Shown here: positions 18,945-27,261 of the stretch, in pieces
Position numbering within the stretch: position 1 is the first letter of the stretch
Layout of the letters: each line of letters begins with the position of its first letter
Assembly: GCF_030053415.1 (NCBI RefSeq)
Contig: NZ_JASGBJ010000001.1
Coordinates: 248,001-312,000, forward strand
DNA length: 64,000 nt
Source: Marinobacter sp. CHS3-4
Lineage (GTDB): Bacteria; Pseudomonadota; Gammaproteobacteria; Pseudomonadales; Oleiphilaceae
Direction of reading: 5' to 3'
Made by a program: the position numbers and the translations under genes
The notes under the pieces: model-generated
Databases searched by the model: none
Told to the model about the DNA's origin: nothing
The model's input: the letters and a program-made list of their open reading frames with translations, nothing else

Positions 18945-19871
18945 ATGTTTTCTGACTATACCGCCACGGAGTTGGGCTCGATCTTTGCGATGCAAGGGTT
19001 CGCCGGCCTAATTCTCTTCGCAGTTTTCCTTCTGATGGCACTTGGTCTGGCGATTATTTTCGGTCAGATGGGTGTGATTAACATGGCGCACGGGGAGTTC
19101 ATGATCCTCGGTGCCTACATGACTTACCTGACGTCGAACCTGTTTGCAGAGTACCTGCCCGGCTTGTTCGATGCTTACTTCTTCGTGGCGATTGTGGTTG
19201 CCTTCCTTGCCTCGGCGGCCCTCGGGGCATTCGTGGAATGGGCCATGATCCGCCGTCTTTACCATCGCCCGCTGGACACCCTGCTGGCGACCTGGGGCCT
19301 GAGCCTGCTGATGCAGCAGAGCTATCGTTCCATCTTTGGCGCCCGTGAAGTGGGCGTGCGCATTCCCGACTGGATGGCCGGATCCTTCCCGGTCACCGAC
19401 ATCGTCGAGCTGCCTATTAACGGCCTGATCGTGATGCTGATCGCTATTGGCGTGACCTTCTGCGTGTATCTGTTGATGTTCAAATCCAGCTGGGGCCGAC
19501 GTGTCCGGGCCGTGGTGCAGAACCGCCCGATGGCGGGCGCAGTGGGCATCAATACCGCGAAGGTTGACCGCATGACCTTTGCCCTGGGTTGCGGCATTGC
19601 CGGTATCGCGGGCAGTGCCTTCACCATGATCGGCTCTACCGGCCCGTCTGCCGGGCAGCAATACATTGTGGACACCTTCCTGGTGGTGGTCTTTGGCGGT
19701 GCAGCCAGCCTGCTGGGTACCGTGGCATCGGCCTTCAGCATTTCCCAGGCCCAGTCGACCATGGAATTTTTCCTCGGCGGCTCGATGGCCAAGGTTCTGA
19801 CCCTGATGACGGTGGTGATCATTCTGATGTTCCGTCCGCAGGGACTCTTCACCCTCAAAGTGCGCAAGTAG
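18945..19871 (+). CDS. urtB: Urea/amide ABC transporter permease UrtB
   Basis: 308 residues with about eight membrane helices of the LivH branched-chain amino acid permease family. The family patterns LGLAIIFGQMGVINMAHGEFMI (residues about 33-54) and AGIAGSAFTMIGSTGPSAGQ are clear. It forms the channel together with UrtC. Start ATG after GGAGG. Ten bases separate it from urtC. Confidence 0.92.
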   Translation: MFSDYTATELGSIFAMQGFAGLILFAVFLLMALGLAIIFGQMGVINMAHGEFMILGAYMTYLTSNLFAEYLPGLFDAYFFVAIVVAFLASAALGAFVEWAMIRRLYHRPLDTLLATWGLSLLMQQSYRSIFGAREVGVRIPDWMAGSFPVTDIVELPINGLIVMLIAIGVTFCVYLLMFKSSWGRRVRAVVQNRPMAGAVGINTAKVDRMTFALGCGIAGIAGSAFTMIGSTGPSAGQQYIVDTFLVVVFGGAASLLGTVASAFSISQAQSTMEFFLGGSMAKVLTLMTVVIILMFRPQGLFTLKVRK

Positions 19872-19881
19872 GAGGCCTGTC

Positions 19882-21051
19882 ATGAGCAACTTCAGTCTGA
19901 AAAACATGATGACACGGCAGGATGTGCTGGGCTTCTTTGTCCTTGCAGTACTGCTGCTGGTGATCATGCCACTGTCGATGGACATCATCCGTCTGACCCA
20001 GTTTGGCAAGTACCTGAGTTTTGCGTTCGTGGCCGTTGGCCTGGTGCTGTGCTGGGGCTACGGCGGCATCCTGAGCCTCGGCCAGGGCGTCTTCTACGGC
20101 CTGGGCGGCTACGCGCTGGCCATGTTCCTGAAACTGGAAGCCTCGTCGCCTGAAAATACGGCGATCCAGAGCACGCCGGGCATTCCGGATTTCATGGACT
20201 GGAACCGAATTACCGAACTGCCCTGGTTCTGGGAACCGTTCAATAGCTTCACTTTCAGCCTGCTGGCGATCCTGATCGTGCCAACCATCTTCGCCTATTT
20301 CATCGGCTTTGCCATGTTCAAGCGAAGAGTTGGCGGCGTGTATTTCGCCATCATCACCCAGGCGATTTCCTCGATTCTGACCATTCTGATCATCGGTCAG
20401 CAGGGCTACACCGGAGGGGTTAACGGTATTACCGACCTGCGGACACTGCTGGGCTGGAACATCCGCTCCGACTACGCCAGCTACGTGTTCTATTTCATCG
20501 GTGTGGCACTGCTGTTTGTGTGCCTGTTTGTTGCCCAGTTCATCACCAAGAGCAAGCTCGGCCGCATTCTGGTGGCCATGCGCGGTCAGGAAGACCGAGT
20601 GAGGTTCAGTGGTTATGACGTCGCCAACTTCAAGATCTTTGTGTTCTGCGTAGGCGCGGCTTTTGCCGCCGTTGGTGGTGCCATGTTCACCCTGCAGGAA
20701 AAGTTCATGTCCCCCAGCTTCGTGGGCATCGTGCCCTCGATCGAAATGGTGATTTTCTGCGCGGTGGGCGGACGCATGTCCATTCTGGGTGCGGTGTACG
20801 GCGCCATTCTTGTGAACGTGGCCAAGACCTACTTTGGCGAGAGCTTCCCTGAATTGTGGCTGTTCGCCATGGGCCTGCTGTTCATCGGCGTGGTGGTGGC
20901 GTTCCCGGATGGCCTGGCAGGCGTGTACCAGAAGTACTGCGCGCCCACGGTGGACAAGTTCCTGGATAAGGCGCCGTTGTTCAAACGGTATTCGGGCGAT
21001 TCCAGTTACTCGGGCTCTTCGTCATCCCATGAACCGGTCAACGCCTCTTAA
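19882..21051 (+). CDS. urtC: Urea/amide ABC transporter permease UrtC
   Basis: 389 residues, LivM family, with about ten helices and the conserved GYGGILSLGQGVFYGLGGYA stretch near residue 60. The C-terminal tail is serine-rich. It partners UrtB in the membrane. Start ATG after GTAGGAGG. Lies 21 bp before urtD in the same operon. Confidence 0.92.
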   Translation: MSNFSLKNMMTRQDVLGFFVLAVLLLVIMPLSMDIIRLTQFGKYLSFAFVAVGLVLCWGYGGILSLGQGVFYGLGGYALAMFLKLEASSPENTAIQSTPGIPDFMDWNRITELPWFWEPFNSFTFSLLAILIVPTIFAYFIGFAMFKRRVGGVYFAIITQAISSILTILIIGQQGYTGGVNGITDLRTLLGWNIRSDYASYVFYFIGVALLFVCLFVAQFITKSKLGRILVAMRGQEDRVRFSGYDVANFKIFVFCVGAAFAAVGGAMFTLQEKFMSPSFVGIVPSIEMVIFCAVGGRMSILGAVYGAILVNVAKTYFGESFPELWLFAMGLLFIGVVVAFPDGLAGVYQKYCAPTVDKFLDKAPLFKRYSGDSSYSGSSSSHEPVNAS

Positions 21052-21072
21052 CGATTGAGCAAGGAGTGAGCA

Positions 21073-21837
21073 ATGAACGCAGCGACAGCAACTGCAACCA
21101 ACACGGATTTTGTGCTCGCCGTTGAGGGCCTGACGGTTTCGTTCGACGGTTTCAAAGCGGTCGATGACCTGAGCTTCTACGTCGACGAAAAAGAAATCCG
21201 CGTGATCATCGGCCCCAACGGGGCCGGCAAAACCACGGTGCTGGATCTGATCTGCGGCCGCACCAAGGCCACCTCCGGGTCGGTGAAGTTCCGCAACAAG
21301 GAACTCACCACTCTGAAGGAACACGAGATCGTGAAAGCGGGAGTAGGGCGCAAGTTCCAGAACCCCTCCATTTACGAGGACCTGACCGTGTTCGAGAACC
21401 TGGAGCTTTGCTATCCGCGAGGCCGCAACGTTTTCGGTGCCCTGTTCTTCAAACGCGACGCCAAGGTGATCAGCAAGGTCCGCGAGGTGGCGGAAATGAT
21501 CAACCTGAAAGACGAACTGGAGTCCCAGGCCGATCTGTTGTCCCACGGCCAGAAACAGTGGCTGGAAATCGGCATGTTGCTGATCCAGGACCCGGACCTG
21601 CTGATGCTGGACGAACCGGTCGCCGGCATGTCGGTGACCGAGCGCAAGCAGACCGCCGAACTGCTACGGCGAATCACCAACGACCGATCGGTGATCGTGA
21701 TCGAGCACGACATGCAGTTTGTGGCGGAGATTGCGGACCACGTCACGGTGATGCACCAGGGCAAGATCCTGGCTGAGGGCAGCGCCGAGAAGGTCAAACA
21801 GGACCCGAAAGTTATTGAAGTCTACCTGGGCCACTGA
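21073..21837 (+). CDS. urtD: Urea/amide ABC transporter ATP-binding protein UrtD
   Basis: 254 residues of the LivG class. Walker A is GPNGAGKTT (near residue 52), the signature is LLSHGQKQWLEIG and Walker B is LLMLDEPVAGM. It pairs with UrtE to power import. The signature lacks the usual LSGG, reading LSHG, which is normal for UrtD. Start after AAGGAGTGAGC. Confidence 0.93.
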   Translation: MNAATATATNTDFVLAVEGLTVSFDGFKAVDDLSFYVDEKEIRVIIGPNGAGKTTVLDLICGRTKATSGSVKFRNKELTTLKEHEIVKAGVGRKFQNPSIYEDLTVFENLELCYPRGRNVFGALFFKRDAKVISKVREVAEMINLKDELESQADLLSHGQKQWLEIGMLLIQDPDLLMLDEPVAGMSVTERKQTAELLRRITNDRSVIVIEHDMQFVAEIADHVTVMHQGKILAEGSAEKVKQDPKVIEVYLGH

Positions 21838-21861
21838 CGGGCAAAAGACGAGGAAGTCACC

Positions 21862-22551
21862 ATGTTGAATGTGTCCGATTATCACGTGAAGTATGGCCAG
21901 AGCGAAATCCTGCGAGGCCTGAGTTTTAACGTCCAGCCTAACGAAATTGTCGCCATTGTGGGGCGTAACGGGATGGGCAAAACCACCCTGATGAAATCCC
22001 TGATGGGGGTGATTCCCAGTGCTGGCGGCAAGGTCACCCTGGAAGGCAAAGAGCTGGCGGAGCTCAAAAGCTACCAGCGGGTGGAAAGTGGCTTTGGCTT
22101 CGTTCCGCAGGGCCGGATGATCTTCCCGACCATGACGGTCAAAGAAAACATAGAAACCGGCCTGACCACCACCAAACGTTCCGAAGTACCGCGGGATCTG
22201 TACGACATGTTCCCGGTACTGCTGGAGATGCGCAATCGCCGTGGCGGCAACCTGTCTGGCGGCCAGCAACAGCAGCTGGCCATTGCCCGGGCGCTGGCGA
22301 GCGACCCCAAACTGCTGTTGCTGGACGAACCCACCGAGGGCATACAGCCCTCCATCATCAAAGAGATCGCTGCAACCTTGAAGGAGATCCGCGACCAGCG
22401 CGGTCTGTCGATTGTGGTGTCGGAACAGGTGCTGAGCTTTGCCCTGGACATTGCCGACCGGATTCTGGTGATCGAGAAAGGCGAAATTGTGCACGAAGAA
22501 CGTCGCGAAGACGTGGACGAAGCCAAGGTGGCGTCTTACCTGGCTGTGTGA
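21862..22551 (+). CDS. urtE: Urea/amide ABC transporter ATP-binding protein UrtE
   Basis: 229 residues of the LivF class. Walker A is GRNGMGKTT, the signature LSGGQQQQLAIARA and Walker B LLLLDEPTEG. It forms the ATPase heterodimer with UrtD. The 132-bp gap that follows contains the second 19-bp element, so fmdA probably also has its own promoter. Confidence 0.93.
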   Translation: MLNVSDYHVKYGQSEILRGLSFNVQPNEIVAIVGRNGMGKTTLMKSLMGVIPSAGGKVTLEGKELAELKSYQRVESGFGFVPQGRMIFPTMTVKENIETGLTTTKRSEVPRDLYDMFPVLLEMRNRRGGNLSGGQQQQLAIARALASDPKLLLLDEPTEGIQPSIIKEIAATLKEIRDQRGLSIVVSEQVLSFALDIADRILVIEKGEIVHEERREDVDEAKVASYLAV

Positions 22552-22567
22552 GGGCACGCACTGCCTT

Positions 22568-22586
22568 ACCTACGTCATTTGACGCA
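22568..22586 (-). promoter_or_regulatory. 19-bp shared palindromic element upstream of fmdA
   Basis: An exact reverse-complement copy of the element at 17440-17458, 98 bp before the fmdA start. Two exact 19-bp matches in one regulon argue for a common regulator. Confidence 0.7.
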
Positions 22587-22683
22587 GGTGGGCGGGGCGA
22601 ATGCCGTATTCATGGCCCAAGGGCCGCAACGGATACTGAACTGACAGACAAACCCAACATCGAAACGACAAGGAGAGGCCGCC

Positions 22684-23916
22684 ATGGCTGAGACCATCAT
22701 CAAGATTGATCTGAACAAGTCGGCTTACGAGAACGACAGCATCCACAACCGTTGGCACCCGGACATCCCCATGGTGGCCACCGTAAAGCCCGGCGATGAT
22801 TTCATTGTCGAGTGCTACGACTGGACTGGCGGACAGATCAAGAACGACGACAACGCTGACGACGTGCGGGACGTGGACCTGAGCCAGGTGCACTTCCTGT
22901 CTGGCCCGATTGGCGTGGAAGGCGCCGAGCCGGGTGACCTGCTGGAAGTGGACATCCTCGACATCGGCGCTTTCGAAGAAAGCCAGTGGGGCTTCAACGG
23001 CTTCTTCTCCAAGAAGAACGGTGGTGGCTTCCTGACCGAACACTTCCCCGAAGCCCAGAAGAGCATCTGGGACTTCAACGGCATGTTCACCAAATCCCGC
23101 CATATTCCTAACGTGGAATTTGCCGGTTTGATTCACCCGGGTCTGATTGGCTGCCTGCCGTCTAAAGACCTGCTGGACACCTGGAACAAGCGCGAAGCTG
23201 GCCTGGTGGCGACTGATCCTGAGCGAGTACCGGAACTGGCCACGCTGCCCAATGGCGATACCGCCCACATGGGTAAAATGAGCGGCGACGCGGCCAAAGC
23301 GGCCGGTGCCGAAGCGGCCCGTACCGTACCGCCCCGCGAGCACGGTGGTAACTGCGACATCAAGGACCTGTCCCGCGGCTCCAAAGTGTACTTCCCGGTC
23401 TACGTGGATGGCGCTGGCCTGTCGGTTGGCGACCTTCACTTCAGCCAGGGCGACGGCGAAATCACCTTCTGTGGCGCTATCGAAATGGCCGGATGGATTC
23501 ACCTGCGTGTGAATCTGGTGAAAGACGGCATCAGGAAGTACGGCATCAAGAACCCGGTGTTCAAGCCCAGCCCAATCAAGCCACGTTATGACGACTACGT
23601 GATCTTTGAAGGCATCTCGGTGGACGAGGAAGGCGGCCAGCACTATCTGGACGTACACGTGGCCTATCGCCAGGCGTGTCTCAATGCCATCGAATACATG
23701 ACCAAGTTTGGTTACAGCCGGGCTCAGGCCTACGCCATCCTCGGCTGCGCACCGGTGGAAGGTCACATCAGCGGCGTGGTGGATATCCCGAACGCCTGCG
23801 CCACACTGTGGCTGCCAACCGACATCTTCGACTTCGACATCAACCCATCCGCAGACGGACCCAAGAAAATGGCCGGCGGCGGCATGGACGTGCCCCTGTC
23901 CAAAGATAAGGAGTAA
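22684..23916 (+). CDS. fmdA: Formamidase (acetamidase/formamidase family)
   Basis: 410 residues, matching the length of FmdA of Methylophilus. It hydrolyses formamide, and to a lesser degree other short amides, to ammonia and the acid. Family features include the early HNRWHPDIP, the central RTVPPREHGGNCDIKDL (about residues 214-230) and GSKVYFPVYVDGAGLSVGD. Start ATG after AGGAGAGGCC. It sits between the urt importer and fmdB, so imported amides can be used at once as a nitrogen source. Confidence 0.95.
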   Translation: MAETIIKIDLNKSAYENDSIHNRWHPDIPMVATVKPGDDFIVECYDWTGGQIKNDDNADDVRDVDLSQVHFLSGPIGVEGAEPGDLLEVDILDIGAFEESQWGFNGFFSKKNGGGFLTEHFPEAQKSIWDFNGMFTKSRHIPNVEFAGLIHPGLIGCLPSKDLLDTWNKREAGLVATDPERVPELATLPNGDTAHMGKMSGDAAKAAGAEAARTVPPREHGGNCDIKDLSRGSKVYFPVYVDGAGLSVGDLHFSQGDGEITFCGAIEMAGWIHLRVNLVKDGIRKYGIKNPVFKPSPIKPRYDDYVIFEGISVDEEGGQHYLDVHVAYRQACLNAIEYMTKFGYSRAQAYAILGCAPVEGHISGVVDIPNACATLWLPTDIFDFDINPSADGPKKMAGGGMDVPLSKDKE

Positions 23917-23921
23917 ACGCG

Positions 23922-24281
23922 ATGCCCGTGTATGACTACAAATGCCGCGAACACGGCCTGTTCAATACGCTGGCGACCATGGAAGACAGCGCCAAGCCGG
24001 TGGCTTGCCCCACCTGTAAGGCGCTGTCGCCCAGAGTGATTGTGTTGCCACCAGAGATTGCGGCCATGGACCCGGCCAAACGCGCCGCCGAGGACCGTAA
24101 CGAGAAATCCCGGCACGAACCGGTGTTCTCCACGGCGGATCAGCGGGCGAACGACAAGGACCACAACCGCGCTTGCGGTTGCGGCTCCGTCAAACACGGC
24201 CATGGTAAATCCATGCTGTTCTACACCGCCGACGGCAAGAAAATGTTCCCGTCCATGCGGCCATGGATGATCAGCCACTGA
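23922..24281 (+). CDS. fmdB: FmdB-family zinc-ribbon protein
   Basis: 119 residues starting MPVYDYKCREHG. The CxxH and CPTC pairs within the first 35 residues form the small FmdB zinc ribbon. A later CGCGSVKHGHGK may bind metal too. FmdB was described as a putative regulator of formamidase; its mechanism is unknown. Five bases separate it from fmdA, and a terminator follows. Confidence 0.88.
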   Translation: MPVYDYKCREHGLFNTLATMEDSAKPVACPTCKALSPRVIVLPPEIAAMDPAKRAAEDRNEKSRHEPVFSTADQRANDKDHNRACGCGSVKHGHGKSMLFYTADGKKMFPSMRPWMISH

Positions 24282-24331
24282 AACAGCGTAGACATTCGCA
24301 GTAACTCAGTTATGACACTGTCACGTGTTTT

Positions 24332-24358
24332 GCCCCCTCTTCTCCGGGGGCTTTTTTA
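24332..24358 (+). terminator. Rho-independent terminator of the urt-fmd operon
   Basis: GCCCCC and GGGGGC with an 8-nt loop, followed by TTTTTT, 50 bp after fmdB and just before the integron. Confidence 0.85.
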
Positions 24359-24381
24359 TGCTTCTCCAGTCTGCGCCAGGT

Positions 24382-24873
24382 CTAGCCCAAAGGGCTCTGC
24401 ACACCGGCAAAGCCCTGCAAATCCTGAACTGTGCGAATGTCATTGCCCGGTTTGGAAACTCGGAGCCCGGCACCATACATCAGAGACGCTATCAAAGCGT
24501 CTGGTTCAGGCATTTTCTGAATGACTGCCATCGCTTCTTCGTGGGTAAGAACAACGGGTAATTTCCGAGGCTTCTTTGAACGTACAACACCGTCAATGTC
24601 ACCTAGCGGTTGACCCAAAACATGCTCGTAAAGAAACACCAGCGCATTCAGTGCTAATGACTGGGTTGCCGCTGCAACGTTCCGTTCAACCGCCAACCAA
24701 GTGAGAAATTCGCGAACCTGAACAGGCCCCATCTCTCTGGGATGCTTCATTTGATGGAAGCGGATGAAAAAGCGAATCCAGTACCAGTAAGACTTTTCGG
24801 TTCGGATGCTGTAGTGATTGACGCGAATCACTGCTCGAAATTGGTCTCTCAGACGCGGCTCTTTTCCATCCAT
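24382..24873 (-). pseudogene. intI: Integron integrase, catalytic domain lost by two in-frame deletions
   Basis: 163 codons remain of a tyrosine recombinase that is normally about 320-340 residues. Residues 1-137 read normally: the N-terminal DNA-binding part (NHYSIRTEKSYWYWIRFFIRFH), the hinge and MYGAGLR, which holds the first catalytic arginine. The protein then jumps to GNDIRTVQDLQG, which normally lies near the C-terminus, and from there to GVQSPLG, resembling the usual last residues GVRSPLD. The histidine/arginine box and the tyrosine are gone, so it cannot recombine DNA. The family is recognised from memory of IntI sequences and from the attC array starting behind it. Confidence 0.85.
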
Positions 24874-24891
24874 GGAATATGCTCCCGAAAA

Positions 24892-24911
24892 TACTGAATA
24901 AATGTACAGTA
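24892..24911 (-). promoter_or_regulatory. LexA (SOS) box in the intI promoter
   Basis: On the minus strand this reads TACTGTACATTTATTCAGTA, CTG-N10-CAG with matching flanks. It lies 19 bp before the intI start and directly after the -10 box. SOS control through LexA is known for many integron integrases. Confidence 0.8.
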
Positions 24912-24940
24912 TTATTGTGGCGGTATTTCACAGAAGTCAA
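24911..24940 (-). promoter_or_regulatory. intI promoter
   Basis: On the minus strand: TTGACT, 18 bp, AATAAT, ending next to the LexA box. The rest of the gap up to 25164 should contain attI. I cannot place it with certainty; GTTAAGG at 25082 is a weak candidate for the attI/cassette junction. Confidence 0.6.
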
Positions 24941-25164
24941 CCGAATACATGGCGGGTAGTCAGCTGGTGAGGTAGGGTGTTGTTATTCAATGAATTTGAC
25001 CGAAGGTGCGTTCTGCCTTTTGACGTATTAATGAAGAAGTCAGATTTCTGCATTAACGTAGAATTCGGTCTAGTTGCTGTTAAGGTTCGAACCCGTCGTT
25101 ATTTTTCCTTGCCAAGTTCAAGTAGAATCCTTGCCCCCTCAATGATCAAAGGAGTGATCTTAAA

Positions 25165-25560
25165 ATGAATACCTATTACATCTATTCTCACCCTGAAGGA
25201 AAACTCGACGCGGTTAAGCGAGGTTGGTCGTGGCCCGCTGCATTTCTTGGCGGTTTTTGGGCATTATCGAAAAAACTTTGGTGGCCCGCAGTTGCAGTGT
25301 TTCTTGTCGCTATATTCGGCTGGTTTATGGCGCCTGTTTTGTCAAGACAAGGAATTGCTCCTGATACTACGCAACTCGCCTATATAGTTATCGCAGCGGT
25401 GATTTTTCGTGTCTTTGGGACCCATGGAAATCGTTGGCATGAAACTAGGCTCTGTCGTGCAGGGTATCGACTGGTTGCAGAGTTATCTGAAATTGACGCT
25501 GAAAGGGCGATTTTCGAGTACAAGAAATCACTTTCTGATTCTGATGCGGTCAAAGCGTGA
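25165..25560 (+). CDS. Cassette 1: DUF2628-like membrane protein
   Basis: 131 residues. MNTYYIYSHPEGKLDAVKRGWSWPAAFLGGFWALSKKLWW is the pattern of small DUF2628-type proteins, with two or three hydrophobic helices in the middle and a charged C-terminal helix. Start ATG after GGAGTG. It is the first clear cassette after intI. Function unknown. Confidence 0.75.
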   Translation: MNTYYIYSHPEGKLDAVKRGWSWPAAFLGGFWALSKKLWWPAVAVFLVAIFGWFMAPVLSRQGIAPDTTQLAYIVIAAVIFRVFGTHGNRWHETRLCRAGYRLVAELSEIDAERAIFEYKKSLSDSDAVKA

Positions 25561-25582
25561 GCAGACCACCTCGAAACTAGTC

Positions 25583-25664
25583 TTAACAAATACAGGCACG
25601 GCGACGGCTACTACATTGCGGCTTCGCCTCGATTTCGCAGCCGCGCGTGCTGTTGGCGTTATGT
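25583..25664 (+). repeat. attC site 1
   Basis: 82 bp from TTAACAA to GTTATGT with internal complementarity (GCGGCTTCGCC arm region). Its sequence differs from the main attC type of the array. Confidence 0.7.
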
Positions 25665-25685
25665 GCACAAAATAGGAGTCTAACT

Positions 25686-26096
25686 ATGGGGCAAACATTA
25701 CTAATATTAGGAGCCGCCATATTGGGTATCCTTGGTGCAGTCCATTTATTTTTAACTCTGTTTACTAACAAGTTTGAAGCGTATGATTCCTCTGTTACTT
25801 TAGCAATGAAGGAAGCATCAATAGTTTTAACAAAAGAAACATCCATATGGAAAGCTTGGGTTGGTTTTAATGTTAGCCATAGTATTGGCTGTATAATGTT
25901 GGCGGGTTTTTACATACCCTTGAGCTGGTCACACTATGAGTTAATTCAGCAATCTATTTGGTTTTCCTATTTTCCTGCGGTAATTGGTGTTTTTTATCTT
26001 ATTTTGGCAAAAGCTTATTGGTTCAAAGTGCCATTAATAGGTATATTAATATCAACAATTTGTTTTATTGGTGCAGCGGTATTAAAAAACACATAA
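25686..26096 (+). CDS. Cassette 2: four-helix membrane protein often seen in integrons
   Basis: 136 residues from ATG after AGGAGTC. Four hydrophobic helices are interspersed with a cytoplasmic stretch TLAMKEASIVLTKETSIWKAW. It resembles, from memory, the LIC_13387-type membrane proteins common in integron cassettes. Its base composition is markedly more AT-rich than the core genome, which points to recent acquisition. The stop TAA is the first triplet of attC2. Confidence 0.75.
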   Translation: MGQTLLILGAAILGILGAVHLFLTLFTNKFEAYDSSVTLAMKEASIVLTKETSIWKAWVGFNVSHSIGCIMLAGFYIPLSWSHYELIQQSIWFSYFPAVIGVFYLILAKAYWFKVPLIGILISTICFIGAAVLKNT

Positions 26097-26197
26097 CAAG
26101 TGGCTGCTACGGATTGGTTACAGTTAGCACCTTTTTCGCGTTGCTTCGCAGCGTCAAAGTCGCCGACTGTAACCAACCGCAGAGCCAGGCGTTATGT
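26094..26197 (+). repeat. attC site 2 (minor class)
   Basis: 104 bp from TAACAAG to GTTATGT, with long arms GGATTGGTTACAG and CTGTAACCAACC. Shares its class with attC13, not with the majority. Confidence 0.85.
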
Positions 26198-26213
26198 GTC
26201 AATCTGGCATTGA

Positions 26214-26642
26214 ATGATGATGTACATACTAATTCCAATTATCGCGGTTTTAGCCATCTACCTTGCCTTTAGAAATCTATGGAGGTTGCATAAAGACGCG
26301 TCAGAAATCGTCGAGGAATTTAAGACAGAGAAACGCTCGGACTTAAAGGCAAAGTGGGCTGGGTGTGGGTTTGTTCATACCATTAATACGCCGTGGCGTT
26401 CTTTTTGGGATGGTTTTTGCCACATTGCGACAGATGACGCGGGAATTTACGTTACATCTTGGGCAATGCCTAACATGTATATCCCTTGGTCAAGAATCAA
26501 GAAAGTGGGCACTAAACGCTTGTCTCTGAGGAGCTATCATCAATTGTCAATCGAGGGACATCCGTTGATCACGTGGCACGTGCCCTCGAAGATTGGCCTT
26601 CCTGATTCTGTAGAATCAGCTTCAGACGAATGTGACACATAA
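26214..26642 (+). CDS. Cassette 3: membrane-anchored hypothetical protein
   Basis: 142 residues with one N-terminal helix (MYILIPIIAVLAIYLAF), a basic/acidic linker and a globular C-terminal domain rich in tryptophan (NTPWRSFWDGFCHIATDD, YIPWSRIKKV). The domain suggests a PH-like or similar small beta fold, but I cannot assign it. The stop TAA is the first triplet of attC3. Two further ATGs directly follow the first. Confidence 0.65.
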   Translation: MMMYILIPIIAVLAIYLAFRNLWRLHKDASEIVEEFKTEKRSDLKAKWAGCGFVHTINTPWRSFWDGFCHIATDDAGIYVTSWAMPNMYIPWSRIKKVGTKRLSLRSYHQLSIEGHPLITWHVPSKIGLPDSVESASDECDT

Positions 26643-26723
26643 CCAGGCCATTAAGTCTGTTCCGGGCCCTTGGCCCTCCACCGGACGCCCCTGTCAGGGC
26701 GCCGCTTATGGCAGGCGTTAAAG
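26640..26723 (+). repeat. attC site 3 (main class)
   Basis: 84 bp from TAACCAG to GTTAAAG, with the common TTCCGGGCCC / CCACCGGACGCCC arms. Confidence 0.88.
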
Positions 26724-26725
26724 GT

Positions 26726-27148
26726 ATGTTTAGTAATATGTGGAGTAATTTCAAAGCAATGCCGTTTTTCATGAAGCTTCTGGCGCTTCATGGGTCCATC
26801 TTTCTTGTAGGCGCATTGGTTACGCTTTTTCCCATAGGGGGATTTAGCGTCGACGGTAAGGAGGTGACATACGCAGATTGGTGGTCCTCCGGCGCAGGCA
26901 TCGAGTTTTTCTTAGTGGCTCTCAGCATAGGCACAGGAGCTATTTGTCTTTTAAAAAGAGTGAAATACGCTCGCGTAATATACTTTGCTGTTTTGACTAG
27001 CATTTTTGCTATGCGTTTAGCGTCAGAGCCAACCTTGTTGTTTAGGTTAGATTGGGTCTTAACATTAATAGCTTTTCTTGGCCTGATTTACTGGTATCTG
27101 TTTCATAAGAAAACAGTCCGGCGATACTTTGGTGCAAGCAGCCTTTAA
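26726..27148 (+). CDS. Cassette 4: multi-helix membrane protein
   Basis: 140 residues starting MFSNMWSNFKAMPFFMKLL just after the attC3 junction; a later in-frame ATG at 26738 is possible. Four hydrophobic helices, ending in a basic tail (HKKTVRRYFGASSL). No recognised family. The TAA stop lies in attC4. Confidence 0.65.
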   Translation: MFSNMWSNFKAMPFFMKLLALHGSIFLVGALVTLFPIGGFSVDGKEVTYADWWSSGAGIEFFLVALSIGTGAICLLKRVKYARVIYFAVLTSIFAMRLASEPTLLFRLDWVLTLIAFLGLIYWYLFHKKTVRRYFGASSL

Positions 27149-27246
27149 CCAGTAGTTCAAGTACGTTCCGGCCCTACGGGCCTCCACCGGACCGCCTTGT
27201 CTACGCGTTGCTCCAACAAGGCGGCCGCTTAACATCAGCGTTATGG
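27146..27246 (+). repeat. attC site 4 (main class, long loop)
   Basis: 101 bp from TAACCAG to GTTATGG. Same arms as attC3 but with a longer terminal segment (GCCTTGTCTACGCGTTGCTC region). Confidence 0.85.
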
Positions 27247-27261
27247 GCCTTGGAGGATGTT

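Noticed and set aside
22570..23766. 398-codon minus-strand open frame
   Set aside because: Lies opposite fmdA, which has clear family motifs and a ribosome-binding site.
24977..25168. 63-codon plus-strand frame between intI and cassette 1
   Set aside because: Starts at a TTG without ribosome-binding site in the expected attI region and overlaps the start of cassette 1. No protein-like features.
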